The notes under the pieces: generated by a model | Databases searched by the model: none | What the model saw: the letters and a program-made list of their open reading frames with translations, nothing else | What the model was told of the DNA's origin: nothing | Program-made: the position numbers and the translations under genes | From: Echinarachnius parma | Lineage: Eukaryota > Echinodermata > Echinoidea > Clypeasteroida > Echinarachniidae | Direction of reading: 5' to 3' | Length of the DNA stretch: 64,000 nucleotides | Assembly: GCA_037951105.1 (NCBI GenBank) | Contig: JBAMJV010007730.1 | Location: forward strand, 62,001 to 126,000 | Shown: piece by piece, positions 46,341 to 58,153 of the stretch | Layout: each line of letters opens with the position of its first letter | Position numbering within the stretch: the stretch's first letter is position 1

Positions 46341-46509
46341 AATATTAAAAAAAATAGAGGACCCGTGAAAATTGCACGAAATATTACGATTAAAAACACC
46401 CCAACTGTAATATCATTGTAATGTTGGATTTAATCAGAAAAGGCTGAGCTCACAAAACTACTTTAATGGTATAGATGGTACTGCAGGCAATGCCGTTTTT
46501 ATAGTGAAT
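46341..46509. other. Spacer with repeated agaggacccgtg word
   Basis: aatagaggacccgtg occurs at about 46350 and again at 46507, next to the start of the large inverted structure. Confidence 0.4.
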
Positions 46510-47311
46510 AGAGGACCCGTGCAAACAAATAGTAGAACAGATAAGTGTAAAATATCATGGAAATCGTTCAAAGTTTGATACAAGCAACATACTCCGTATG
46601 CAGACTACCTTAGGGATATTTTTTAGAAAAAAACATTTAGACAAGCAAAAATCCAAGATGGCGGCCGATTTCCAAGATGGCCGCCAAAAAGGTACTCTTT
46701 TAATATAAAAATTGACTTAGTTGGCCGATTTTAATAATCCTGGTGCCGTTTTATATGTTTATTGACATGCTAAACACGATGGTGCTACATACGGACTCAT
46801 ATGATGGCCAAAATCCAAGATGGCCGCCATTTTTCCAAGATTGCCCCAAAAAGCTACTTTTTGATATAAAAATTGACTGAGTTCGTCGATTTTTATTATT
46901 TTGGTTTCAATTTCGATGTGTACCGTTATGCTAAAACCGATAATGACACATACGGACCCATATGATGGCGAAACATCGACATGGCAGCAATTTTATACAA
47001 ATTGACTGGGTTGATCGATTTTGATATTCCCGGTGTCTGTTGATGTTTCTTGATGTGCTGAAAACATTTGTGTTACACAAGGACCTAAACAATGGCGTAG
47101 CTAAGGGATATATGCCTATATAACCCACGGGGGGCACTCATGTATAATGTAAGACGGGTACGTGCCGCTTACAAAAAAAAACGTTTTCACCCGTTGTCAC
47201 ACCCGATTGCCACTCTCAAGATACCAGATTTTCAAAAATTGCCGCTCCATAGACCCCGGAATGACTTGGCTAGGTAGTTGAGTAACATCGAGTCCATTAT
47301 TCTTCTTCTAG

Positions 47312-47490
47312 TCAGCTCCCTGGACCACCATTTGAGGGTTTCCGTAGGTCTTTGGTAGCTCCAAGTCCATGTATTTTGTAGTTTTAGTCTGCTCCTTAGA
47401 CCTCTTAACTCCCGTTTAAGGGTTTTTGTAGCTCCCTATATGTGTTGCTTGTAGTCAGCTCTTAAGGCCCCCATATCAGAGTTCCGTGAG
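47312..47490. repeat. Short tandem repeat, about 75 bp x 2-3
   Basis: agtcagctccctggaccacc, agtctgctccttagacctct and agtcagctcttaaggccccc recur at 70-80 bp with gggttt..gtagctcc between. A C-run follows at about 47518-47538. Confidence 0.6.
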
Positions 47491-47539
47491 ACACACCCCG
47501 TCAACATATTTGAGTGCCCCCCCCCCCCCCCCCCCCCCT

Positions 47540-48559
47540 CCACCTCGGATATAACCCCTCTTTATGTAATGAATTATTTTGTTCTTGATTTTTGTATAGG
47601 CTGCTCCTTTATTGCTATTTCCTATCCCGGAACGAACTCTTTACCTCATACTGGTCCGTCCAAACCCCTGGCCTCCTGAATATATACCTAACATGTTTAT
47701 TAAGAGAATAATACGATTTTAATCATTAATAATGTATTGGGAGTTCATGTACAGTATGCATAAAACAGCATTTTATACACCCAGATCAATTCACATGTTC
47801 AGATTAAACTTCCGACCCCTTCTCAGTTGGCATACGGCTTAATACTGGCTACGCCATGGACCGCTCTATATACCAAACACAACTGTAGATATTTTTGCAG
47901 CTTCCTTTATATTATCAGCTTTGGGTCATAGGGGTATAATATTACTGTACAGTATCACACGTTACTATTCGATATGCCACATTGTATAAATGGACACCGA
48001 CACTGGTCACACCGGCCGTTCCTCCTTTTGATGATGTCAGCCTTTATCTTTTCAGGGAACCATGGTCCAAAATATTGCTATTTTAAATAAAAGGCAACAT
48101 TTGTATATCCCAAAAGTTTCGGAAAATAGATTTCCATAACATTTATTAAATCTAGTGTCTAGGACGTATGATATATCATATATATATAAAGAACCTAATT
48201 ATGCTGTCTGCATATCCATCCCCTTACCCATGCCTTTGAACCATTCCTGAAGCATGATATGTACATATCAGTGCAAATATAATAGTTTAGCAACATCAAA
48301 TGAGGTGCATTATAGATCCTTAGTGTCTTGCATATTACTTTCTTTTAGAGGTTCATCCATTTCCTGGGATACGTTCAATTGCTTGCCTATTCTCTTATTG
48401 AAGTGGGACTGAGTTTGCACTACTTGCTCATGGTGGTTGGTCAAATTAGCAGGTTTATCTTTACACCCTGAATGGTCATCATACTCGAGGAAATGATGAG
48501 CCTGGAGTGGGCTGTGACATGTTTTAGAGACTGACATACTTGGATCCATATAGGTGATA
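47540..48559. other. Interior of the 46.5-51.7 kb structure, no gene
   Basis: AT-rich with no recognised domain or element. Short frames at 48310-48650 have no recognisable domain. Confidence 0.4.
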
Positions 48560-48567
48560 GCTGGGTG

Positions 48568-49941
48568 CAGTGGCGTAGACAGGTTCTTACACCTGGGGGG
48601 ATGATTTGCCGTTCACCGGACCAAGACCAATTTTTCGAGACCAAGACAATTGCTTGAAAGTCCTCTCAGTGGGGGGAGGGGGGGGGGGAGATGTTAAGAT
48701 GGTCGTGACCAGGCGGGCCGAAAGCAGTTTTGGATTTTTTTTTTTCGGGGGGGGGGATTTTGTGTGTGTATATAGGGGCTCATGCCCAACCACACTCACA
48801 GTGCTGCCAACTTTGAGCCAGATGTGAAAGTGAGACATTTCAAGGATCGAAGCGACCAAGCCCGAGGGAGCGAAGTGACTGAGCGGGGGGAGGGTGTGGG
48901 AGGGGGTGTCCCCCCTCCCACGCTAGAGAGATTTTGCATTTTTGGACTTGAAATTGTGCATTCTGGTGCTTACCTAGATAGGAAATTCGGGCTTAACATT
49001 GACTGTATCTGGGAAAGCGTGTTATGATTAGATCGACCAGAAATTTTAACTATATTTTCAGGATAAAAAAAATAATTGACACACTAATAAATATGCACCT
49101 CAACACAGGGATCGAAGTGACTGAGCGGGGGGAGGGTGTGGGAGGGGGGTGTCCCCCCTCCTACGCAAGGGAGATTTTGCATTTTTGGACTTACAATTGT
49201 GCATTCTGGTGCTTACCTAGATAGGAAATTCGGGCTTAACATTGACTGTATCTGGGAAAGCGTGTTAGGATTTGATCGACCAGAAATTTTAATTATTTAA
49301 ATATATTTTCACGAAGAAAACAAATAATTGACACATATGCACCCCTACAGAAATATTGTATTTATATTTTAGCATCATCCACAGTTCCAACATCACCATA
49401 TGCCACATTATGTATGATCCAACAACTTAGCCTATTGCCAAGAATGAGTCCCGAGGGGCGAAGCTACCGAGGGCTGGGGCAGGGCCAAATAGGGCGGGTT
49501 TGGGAGGGGGTATCCCCCTCCCACGGAGAAGATTTTGCATTTATATATATACTTGAAATGGTGAAATTTGGTGCATGTCACACAAGGAGCCAGAGCAATG
49601 CCAGCCTACACTGGAACTACGTGGCCCGGTATACAGAAAACAAATACTCATCCCTGACCATACGCAAGTTACACAACAAACAGAGATAATCTGTTCGAGC
49701 GCGAAGCGCGCACCAAAAATTGAAAGTTGATATATAAATTACCTTTTTAACGTTAGAATTAACAAGTCTTAGCTTATTATTATACAACTTATGTTTTCTT
49801 TCCCACTCGTATACAGCTGCACACAAAACAAATATATCCTTCCCTAAAACCTGGGGGGGATGATTGTACATGTCATCCCCCCCACCTTGTGAGGTGGGGG
49901 GGGATGCATCCCCCTCATCCCCCCCGTTGTCTACGCCCCTG
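48568..49941. mobile_element. hAT-type non-autonomous element, copy 1
   Basis: An exact 8-bp duplication GCTGGGTG (48560-48567 and 49942-49949) flanks CAGTGGCGTAGACAGG ... TGTCTACGCCCCTG. CAGTGGCG-like ends and an 8-bp target duplication define hAT. Interior: a G-run, a ~240-bp block with gactgagcggggggagggtg present twice (about 48880 and 49120), then a hairpin near the right end (catcccccccaccttgtgag / gtggggggggatgcatcccc). No transposase. Confidence 0.92.
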
Positions 49942-50135
49942 GCTGGGTGACAACCCAGCTATGAGATGATGTTGGGCCATTGTCGGAAATTGACGTTATG
50001 CCAATATATCACAAAAATGACGTCGTGACGATGTTGGGCTGGCGGACATTTTAACCTCGAGCCAACGGCGATATGCCGACATCCGGCAACCAACTTCCGA
50101 CATCGGCCCGACGTCAGGTGGCTAGCTGGGTAGTG
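49942..50135. repeat. Palindromic cgacgt/ccgacat-rich repeat
   Basis: acaacccagctatgagatga..gttgggcc leads into gacgttatgcc, gacatccggcaacc, gacatcggcccgacgtcagg and ends tagctgggt. Joined across copy 1, the left flank makes agctgggtgacaacccagct, a palindrome, so the hAT element hit this repeat. Confidence 0.55.
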
Positions 50136-50729
50136 TCCGAGTGTAATAAATTATACTTACAACCCAAACTGAATCTTTACAGAGAAGCAAATAACAGACC
50201 AAACTCTTACAAGATATGTTTGGGTATACATCGTAAAAGGGACCATGGCGTTGCCAGTCTCAGGCTATGAGCCTAATGGGGGCTGGGTGGGTGGTGGTGG
50301 AGATTTGGACATGCTAACCGGGATGTGGGGGAAATAATTCATTCAATGAAAAATGGACTCTAAACGCGTTGAAATTTTTGTTTGCAATTGATTGATTTTC
50401 TGCTGATATACACATGTTCACGGCATAGGCAGCATTTATCCAAAATGGGGGATGGGACGATGCACGGCATTGTAGCTGGTTTGTGCGTAGCACAATCGTT
50501 TAAAGAATATTGGTGAATAAAAAATGTATAAGGACGCTAGTGCGTTCATAATGATTTAAATCGTATACAATTATTGTCACTCATTCATCTCAAAAGTCCA
50601 AAGGACTGCCACTGATGAGAGGGGTGGCAAACAAAGTTTTAGGGCAATATTTCCTATATTAGCAGCTTTTACCGAAACAAGCGAAATCATGATTTCCCTA
50701 GGGAGAGATGGCTAATCCCTCCTTTATCC
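50136..50729. other. No gene recognised
   Basis: AT-rich interior sequence of the large inverted structure. Confidence 0.4.
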
Positions 50730-51716
50730 CCTAGCTACGCCATCTTGGAAAATGGCCGCCATGTTCGATTTTACCATTATTTAGATCCATTTGTATGAAA
50801 ATAGTTTTCAGCTCATCAAAAAAAACTTTTAATCAGTACAAAGCTTATTAGAATCAGCCAACTCAGTCAGTTGAAAAGTTGTAAAATGCTTTTTGACAAC
50901 CGCCTTGAAAAATGGCCGCCATGTTGGATTTTTGCCATCTTATATGTCTGTATGTATCATAATCGTCTTCTGCATATTATCAGGTCACATATAAATCGCA
51001 GCAAGATAATACAAATCGGCAAACTCAGTCAACTTAAACAAAATAAAAAAATAGCCTTGGCGGTCATCTTGGAAAATGGAAGCCATCTTGGATTTTCTCC
51101 ATTATATTGGTCCGTTTGTATTACAATCGTTTTAAATATATCAATTAACATTTAAATTGACACTAATAAGATTATTACAATTAGCCAACTCATTCAATTT
51201 TGATATCAAAAAGGAGCTTTTGGCGACCATCTTGAATAAATGGCTGCCATCTTGGATTTTTGCCTTCAAATGGGTCCGTATTATATCACCATCGTTTTTA
51301 GCATATCAAGAAACATATAAATCAACACCGAGATTATCAAAACCGGCCAACTCAGTAAATTTTCATATTAAAAAGTAACTGTTGGGGTCCATCTTGGAAA
51401 ATGGCGGCCACTTTGGATTTTGGCCATCATAATGGGTCCGTATGTATTACCATCGTGTTCAGAATGTCAATAAACATTTAAAACGACACCAAGATTATTA
51501 AAATCGGCCAACTCAGTAAATTTGTATATCAAAAAGTAGCTTTTTGGCGGCCATCTTGGAAAATGGCCGCCATGTTGGAATTTCGTTTGTCTAAATGTTT
51601 TTTCTAAAAAGTGTCCCTAAGGTAGTCTGCATACGGAGTATGTTGCTTGTATCAAACTTTGAACGATTATTACACTTATCTGCTCTACTAAAAGTACAAC
51701 TAATTTGTTGACATGA

Positions 51717-52335
51717 TTAATTGCTGAGATGACCAATCCAGCGAGCGGTGATTCACACACTTATACTGAATCTCCATTGCAGTATATGCACTGCACTGCA
51801 TGATATGCACACAACACACTGTAGGCATAGGGGTACGGTATGTGTATAGTTTATGCACATATATATTATGCAGGTGAGGGTGTGTGCGAAATCGCTGGCG
51901 CTGATTAGCTTATCACGCTTTCCTTCGCACCAGGTTCTGCTCCTGTATATCCGGTGCAATAATAACCTTGCGATAGGGGACATTTTTTGGGCTCAAAACT
52001 TTTAAAAAATCAACTTCCGTTTGATGTAATTTGATACCTTTTCACCATTTCCTCATTAAAGGTAGTAGCAATCATCACCTGAAAGATGAGGGTCATACCT
52101 CAAGGCATGGTGATTTGCATAGCCGGACAGACAAACAAACATACATCCAGACAGATCCTCCTCTTTTAGTAGTACTAGAGGGTCTGTGGAAAAAAAATAA
52201 AAACCCATAACGCGATCGGTGCTCTGCACACACTGTTTCTCTACTGAGCACAACACAACACACAATACACAACACACTGCACTGAATAGTCATCACCTAC
52301 CATGGGCCTACATATCTTTCTGATGTGCACACGTA
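51717..52335. repeat. Dispersed repeat, copy 1
   Basis: atgaccaatccagcgagcgg, ctgtaggcataggggtacgg, ctttccttcgcaccaggttc and gatgagggtcatacctcaag recur at 53313-53620 and, reversed, at 53920-54310. Confidence 0.7.
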
Positions 52336-53304
52336 CAGTAGCGTAGACAGGTTCTTACACCTGGGGGGGACGATTTGCTGTTCAGTTCACCGGACCAAGA
52401 CTAATTTGTTCGCGGCCGAGACCACCTGCCAAATATTTTGAGACCAAGGCAATTGCTTGGAAGTCCTCTCATTTCGAGACCAAGTACTTTCACAATTTTC
52501 GAGCCCGAGACCAAGTACCTTCAAAGTTGAAAACCCCTCTCAGTGGGGGGGGGGGGGGGGGGGGGGGGGGGGTTGCCGTAAACAATTTTCGAAGCCGAGA
52601 CCAAGTACTTTCAAAATTTTCGAGACCGAGACCAAGTACCAAGTTGAAAACCCCTCTCAGTGGGGGGGGGGGGGGGGGGGGGGGTTTCCGTAAACAAACA
52701 AGTACTTTCAAAATTTTCGAGACCGAGACCAAGTACCTTCAAAGTTGAAAACCCCCCTCACAGTGGGGGGGGAGGGGGGGGGGTTCGAAACTTTCAAGTT
52801 GTCGACACCGAGACCAGGTTCATTCAACTTTCTCAGTCCAAATACTTTCAACAATTTTCGAACCCGATACCGGAGATCTTTGACAATTTTTGGTACCGAG
52901 ATCGGGTTTTAGTCGGTTGTTACCACGTTTTAGTCGGTCGAGACCAGGTTTTAGACGGTCAAGACGGCTTAAAAGTAGTCTCGAGACCTAGGTTTTAGAC
53001 GGTCAAGACGGCTTAAAAGTAGTCTCGAGACCAGCTAAAATGTGAAAAGGGGGGTTCAAACCCCCCTTACAGCCATTCTTGGGTCAAAGGGGGGGGGGGG
53101 GCGTTGAACCGCCAACCCCCCCCCCCCCCCCCCCTGGGTACGCCTATGCATACAAGTAATGTTTTTTTTTCACTCGTATAGATACACACAACAAAATATA
53201 TCCTTCCCTAAAACCTGGGGGGGATGATTGTACATGTCATCCCCCCCACCTTGTGAGGTGGGGGGGATGCATCCCCCTCATCCCCCCCGTTGTCTACGCC
53301 ACTG
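52336..53304. mobile_element. hAT-type non-autonomous element, copy 2
   Basis: An exact 8-bp duplication CACACGTA (52328-52335 and 53305-53312) flanks CAGTAGCGTAGACAGG ... TGTCTACGCCACTG. Ends match copy 1. The interior is different: about three tandem units of ~110-120 bp (gagaccaagtaccttcaaag, ttgaaaacccctctcagtgg, then G-runs at about 52545, 52663 and 52767) and a 47-bp duplication (ggttttagacggtcaagacg at 52947 and 52990). No transposase. Confidence 0.92.
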
Positions 53305-53312
53305 CACACGTA

Positions 53313-54320
53313 ACTATATGCGCTTGGCTTCGAATTGCAGGCGAGGGTGTGTACGAATTCGTTGCAGCTTTCCTTCGCATCACGTTGTACACGTTGCGAA
53401 AGTCCTGCGATAGTGGACATTTTGGGTCTCAAAACGTCAACAACCCAAAATACTTCCGTTTGATGTAAATTTGATATCCTTTCACCATTACCTCCCTGAA
53501 GGTAGTAGCAATCATCACCTGAAAGATGAGGGTCGTACCTCAAGGCATGGCGATTTGCATAGACGGACAGACAGACAAACAGATCTTCCTCTTTTAGTAG
53601 TATAGATAGAATAGAGGACCTGTGCCTGAGGCACAGAAAATGAACCTGATTACAACATCAATAAACCACAAAAACAACCTCCACGACAAATTTACCTAAA
53701 TTTTTGACATGAGTCATGATTGGTCAGATGATTTATTTCGAATAACCGATCCAGCGATTTCACACACTGATTCTACACTGCTGAAGCTACTGTACTGCAT
53801 GCGCGCACACAACATACATACTGTAGGCATACGGGGACGGTATGTGTACATCGTGTACCATACTAATAGTGTATGCACATAGCTAGGCAGTCCTGATGAG
53901 TCCTGATTTATCACAACATCAATAAACCATAAGAAGGCATTATTGCTTTCTGTATGTCTGTCTGTTTGTTTGTTTGTCTGTCCGGCTACGCAAATCGCCA
54001 TGCATTGAGGTATGACCCTCACATTTTAGGTGAGATGATAGCCACTACCTTTAGGGAGGTAATGGTGAAAGGGTTTTTAAATACATCAAACGGAAGTTGA
54101 TTTTTTTTTTGGATGTTTTGAGCCCAAACATTTGTCCACTATCGCACGTTATTATCGGAAGAGCAGAGGGTGGTGCGAAGGAAAGCGCGACAAGCCAATC
54201 AGCGCCAGCGATATCGTACACACCCTTGCCTGTAAGCCGAATGCAATAGTTACGTGTGTCCATCACAAAGGCATATCGTACCCGTATGCCTACAGTACGG
54301 TATTTTCGCAAACCTGAGGA
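53313..54320. repeat. Inverted pair of the 51.7-kb repeat
   Basis: 53313-53620 (gtaactatatgcgcttggct, gatgagggtcgtacctcaag) pairs in reverse with 53920-54310 (tgaggtatgaccctcacatt, acagtacggtat). The central part 53700-53900 repeats the head of 51717. A foldback unit into which copy 2 of the hAT element inserted at its left edge. Confidence 0.6.
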
Positions 54321-54355
54321 CGACGAGTAGTGGGGTGGTTAAGGGGTCCATGACT

Positions 54356-54554
54356 GCATTTTGGGGTACGATTGTTTTACTTGGCATACATACTCCTTGG
54401 ATCAAAAGAAGAAAATTCGTCAAAAGAGACACTCTGTAGCTATGCAAATTCGGCCTAATTTCCATAATTGATACAGAGTGTCTCTTTGGATAAATTTTCT
54501 TCTTTTGATCCAAGGAGTTTGTATGCCAAGTAAAACGATTGTACCCCAAACTGC
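54356..54554. mobile_element. Foldback MITE with ~83-bp arms
   Basis: gcattttggggtacgattgt..tggatcaaaagaagaaaatt..agagacactctgta (54356-54438) pairs with tacagagtgtctcttt..gatccaaggag..ccccaaactgc (54472-54554); the loop is about 33 bp. A few mismatches. Confidence 0.88.
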
Positions 54555-54736
54555 AGTGAACACCCATATTTGTGGCCCCTACTAGAAGAAATGACGTCAT
54601 TTAGGCGAGAAATTACGTCACTTACGTTCTCTCTCGTCGTCTGGCCAATCTGAGCACTAGTTCATGCCCGATTTCAGGTTCGTCGGAAAATCCAGTGCAC
54701 CGTCTTCAGAATTACGTAATCAGAGAAGTATCAACA

Positions 54737-55440
54737 TGTATATGTGTGTGTGTGTGTTTTATACGTGTGTATGTGTATGTGTGGTGGATTATGTAACTGG
54801 TGTATGCGTGTGTGTTTGAATGTGTGCGTTTGTGGCTTTGTGTACGTGTGTGCGCATTTGTGCGTGTGTGTGTGTTTGTGAGTGTATATGTGTTTGTTTT
54901 TGTTTGTTGGAATGCAAGTGCCTGCGTGCGTGTGTGTATGCGTATTACGGGTATGGGTTTTTGTTTGAGTGTGTGCGTGTGTTTGTGTTTGTTTGAGTGC
55001 TCGCGTGGATGAGTGTGTGTGTTTGTGTGTGTGGATGTGCGTGTGTGGGTGTTTGTGTGCATTTGTGAGTGTGCATTCATGTGTTTGTGTTTGTGTGGGT
55101 GTGTGTTGTGTATCTGTATGCGTATGTGTGGGAGTTGTATTAATGTTGTGTTTGTGTGTATACGCGTGTGTAAGGGTTTGTGTTTGTGTGAGCGCATGTG
55201 TGGGGTGTTTGTGTGCATTGGTGTTTGTTTGAGTGCGAGTGCGTGCGTGCGTGCGGGAGTGGATGTTTGTGCGTGTGAGTATACGTGTGTGTGTAAGTGT
55301 GTGTGTGTTTTGTGTGATTGAATGCGTGTATGTGTGTGTGTGTCTGTGTTGGAGTTAGTTCAGTCGGGTCGTGTGTTTGCGCATGTGTATGTTTGAAAGT
55401 GTAAGGTGTGTGTGAGTGTTTGTCATGATTGTGTGTAGAA
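54737..55440. repeat. 700-bp GT-rich low-complexity tract
   Basis: Plus strand is almost only T and G with scattered gcgtg, gtatg and gagtg words; no fixed period. Long Thr/His frames on minus and Cys/Val frames on plus are artefacts. Confidence 0.9.
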
Positions 55441-55564
55441 GGGAACGACGTCATTTTGAACGCGCGTTAACTAAAAACGAAAATGGTTCAAAGGCAGCAA
55501 ACAGGTAGTGAACAGCACGGGTTGACTACATTCAATAGACCGCTTCTGTGATGTATGCAAATAA

Positions 55565-55709
55565 TATTCGTATGACGTATAGACTCCCCGTTGGCAAACT
55601 TAACAATAGTAACTAGGTTCGGCAAGATAAGTATGCCGGAGCTTACCGGACCTAGTTACTATTGTTAAACAGTGCCAACGTGGAGTATTACGTCATACGC
55701 ATATTATTT
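55565..55709. mobile_element. Palindromic mini-element, ~65-bp arms
   Basis: gcaaataatattcgtatgac..aacaatagtaactaggt pairs with acctagttactattgtt..gtcatacgcatattatttgc around aagataagtatgccggagct. Confidence 0.85.
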
Positions 55710-55716
55710 GCTTATA

Positions 55717-55941
55717 CAGGGTGGCCCAGAAATAACGGAACGGGGTACTTTCCATTATAAAGAAACATACAGACTAGGTTCACTGGATAGATAATCTTTT
55801 AAAAAGAACTTTGATATCATCAACAGTAATGTTTTTGTTTGGGTGTTCGGAATAACGAATTTCTTTTAAAAAGATTATCTATCCAGTGAACATATTATCA
55901 CAATGGCAAATACCCCGTTCCGTTATTTCTGGGCCACCCTG
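55717..55941. mobile_element. Short CAGGGTGGCCC foldback MITE
   Basis: CAGGGTGGCCCAGAAATAAC at the left, its reverse complement at the right (gttatttctgggccaccctg), arms ~100 bp (actggatagataatctttta / taaaaagattatctatccag). TA precedes it (55715-55716); the right TA is lost. Confidence 0.88.
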
Positions 55942-56033
55942 AAACGGTCGTTCTAGGACGGGAAACTCGTTCTCGTTCACATTAGCGAAAACTCCCTAGT
56001 GTGTTGTGTGCGCGCATGCAGTTGTACGCAGTT

Positions 56034-56128
56034 TGATGGATGGATGCATGCATGCATGCATGGATGCATGAGTGGATGGCTGGATGGATGGGTACTAGAT
56101 GGATGGATGGATGGATGGGTGGATTTCT
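56034..56128. repeat. (ATGG)n/(ATGC)n microsatellite
   Basis: gatggatggatgcatgcatg.. followed by gatggatggatggatgggtgg. Confidence 0.9.
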
Positions 56129-56144
56129 TTCATTGTTTTTCATT

Positions 56145-58153
56145 GTTTTCATTGTTTTAATTATTGGGGGCACAGGACCCCCCCCCCCCCCCCCCCCCAA
56201 TCCCCCATCCCCTGGCGCATGTGTACCATGGTCATTCTAGAAACGAACTTTTATTTTTCGTCTTACCTAACATGGATTTAGAAAAATAACGTTGACCAAC
56301 AAACAAACGAGCCAACACCGTCACATTGTTTTATTGTTTGTCCATTAATGGCGTTGCAAGGCGGAATAACATTATTAGGGGCGAAGGGGATCGACACTAA
56401 GGGCTCTATTATAAGATTATTATTTACACAAGGATTTCACATCCGTTTTATCGGTTGTTTATACGTGATAATAATTCCGTTTATATAAAAGCATTACTAT
56501 AAAGGACTACCTTGAATATCTTTGGATATTTGTACGCTTAGATTGCAATAAAAGATCAATAATTATGTTGACATTATTTGAGAAAAGCAATAAAAACACA
56601 TTTATTTTCGCTCTTCATCTCAGTTAAATTGATTTCCGTTAAATATTTTGGTTAACTATGAGAAGTTGGTTTCATAGGAAGGGGTGCACACCAACTCCAA
56701 GAAAGGGGGTGATTCACCCCCCCCCCCCCCTCCCCTACCCCCTGATCACCACCTAACTCCTTTGGCTGATCAGTGCATTCGTGCATTTAATATGTTTTTA
56801 TGCCGTAACAATTATCAATATGACGTATATGACACGTTTTTGTATTTTGCCCTGAGTTTTCTATCGTTGCTTGATATTTGAGTAATAATTGTCACACGTA
56901 TAGCCTTTCTAATTTCTAATAAAAAGCAAGAACTCGTAATCATTTCCCAAAAGAGTAATCTTCTTGGTAAAGGATTTCCAATTGTGTTTGCATTGGTTTT
57001 ATTTCATTATTGGGGGGCAAATCCCCATCCCCCGGTGAGACACCACTGCGTACCATGGTCATTCTAGAAACGAACTTTTATTTTATCGTCTTTAATACCT
57101 TATATGGATTTAGATAAATAACGTTGACAAACAAACAAACGAACCAACAACTTCGTCACTTTGTTTTATTTGTCTTTCCATTAATGGCAAGAAGGAATAA
57201 TATTATAAGCGGATCGAAACTATGGGCTCTAGTATAGGTTTAATTATTTACACAAGGAGTTTACATCCGTTCTACTGATTGTTTATGATTGATAATAATT
57301 ATGTTTATATATTGTGTAATTTGGTTTTGTTGTTTTCTCTTTTTTCTGTAAACTTTTTCAATTACATTTGAAATAGGTAGAGCAATTAATGTTGTCGTGG
57401 CCTTTTTTATCACCACATTATGATTTTATTTCCGTTAAATATTTTTGGTAAACTCCCAGGTAAGGGGCGAATCCCCCCCCCCCCCCCCTCCCCCCGATCA
57501 ACACATAACTTTGGCTGCTCAGTGCATTCATGCATTTATCATGACGTATATGACCCGTTTTTGTCTATTGCATTGAGTTTATATTGAGATATTATGATGA
57601 TTGTCACACCTCTAGCCTTGTATGAACATGTATAATTAAACAAAACAAAAACTTGTGATCATTTCCCAAAACAATAACATCCTTCGATCAGCATTTAAGA
57701 AGGGTTGTCGGAAAATATCGACCGTGATCATTATTGCTGACAAGTTCACCGATATATTGTGCTGGATGTACTCGTAGTGGTGCTTTCGAGCGTTTTCTCA
57801 AAATATCACAGCGCTGATTTAACTTTGCGAGTATATATACTTAAAACCTTCGCTCTCCTGATAGGTTCCACGTCGATGTTCCTCCGTTGTAACCAGGGAA
57901 TCCAGTCATTGTAGTATATTCTCTGTTCACATTTTGCGAAAAAGGGCACATTATATAAGGGATTGACAGAACATCATCGAACCCCTACAATATTGAAACG
58001 AGCCGTGTCTTCGGGCTATATCTATATTGACATGATTCCAGTTCCCGAATCGTCTGAATTTTATGTTAATTACTATTCAATAATTGAGAAAGCAAGTTGC
58101 CTATCAGACGTTAAAATAATTACAGCCCAAATATACCGTGCATATAACGAATC
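56145..58153 (+). promoter_or_regulatory. 5' flank of GPCR D with internal tandem duplication
   Basis: Homologous to 33288-34715. The distal part is present twice in tandem: ttctagaaacgaacttttat at 56236 and 57063, ttacacaagga at 56422 and 57249, and two C-runs (about 56719 and 57474). C has this block once. The proximal 700 bp (57660-58153) aligns with C up to the ATG. Confidence 0.6.

Larger units (their letters stand above)
46510..51705. mobile_element. ~5.2-kb structure with inverted arms made of 160-bp tandem repeats
   Basis: Left arm (46530-47000): gttcaaagtttgatacaagc, catactccgtatgcagacta, then about three 160-bp units each with ccaagatggc(g/c)gcc. Right arm (50730-51690): about six such units in reverse (catcttggaaaatggccgcc near 50741, 50901, 51064, 51225, 51388, 51552), ending tagtctgcatacggagtatg and gcttgtatcaaactttgaac. 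The interior holds a C-run, short tandem repeats and a hAT element, but no transposase. It looks like a foldback transposon with repeat-bearing TIRs. Confidence 0.7.

Noticed and set aside
48310..48650. Minus-strand frames inside the 46.5-51.7 kb structure as a possible transposase
   Set aside because: No catalytic motif, zinc finger or similarity to a known transposase could be seen; frames are short.
52457..52998. Gly-rich or Pro-rich frames
   Set aside because: Produced by G-runs in the tandem units of hAT copy 2.
54712..55454. Thr/His-rich and Cys/Val-rich frames
   Set aside because: Low-complexity TG tract translated on both strands.
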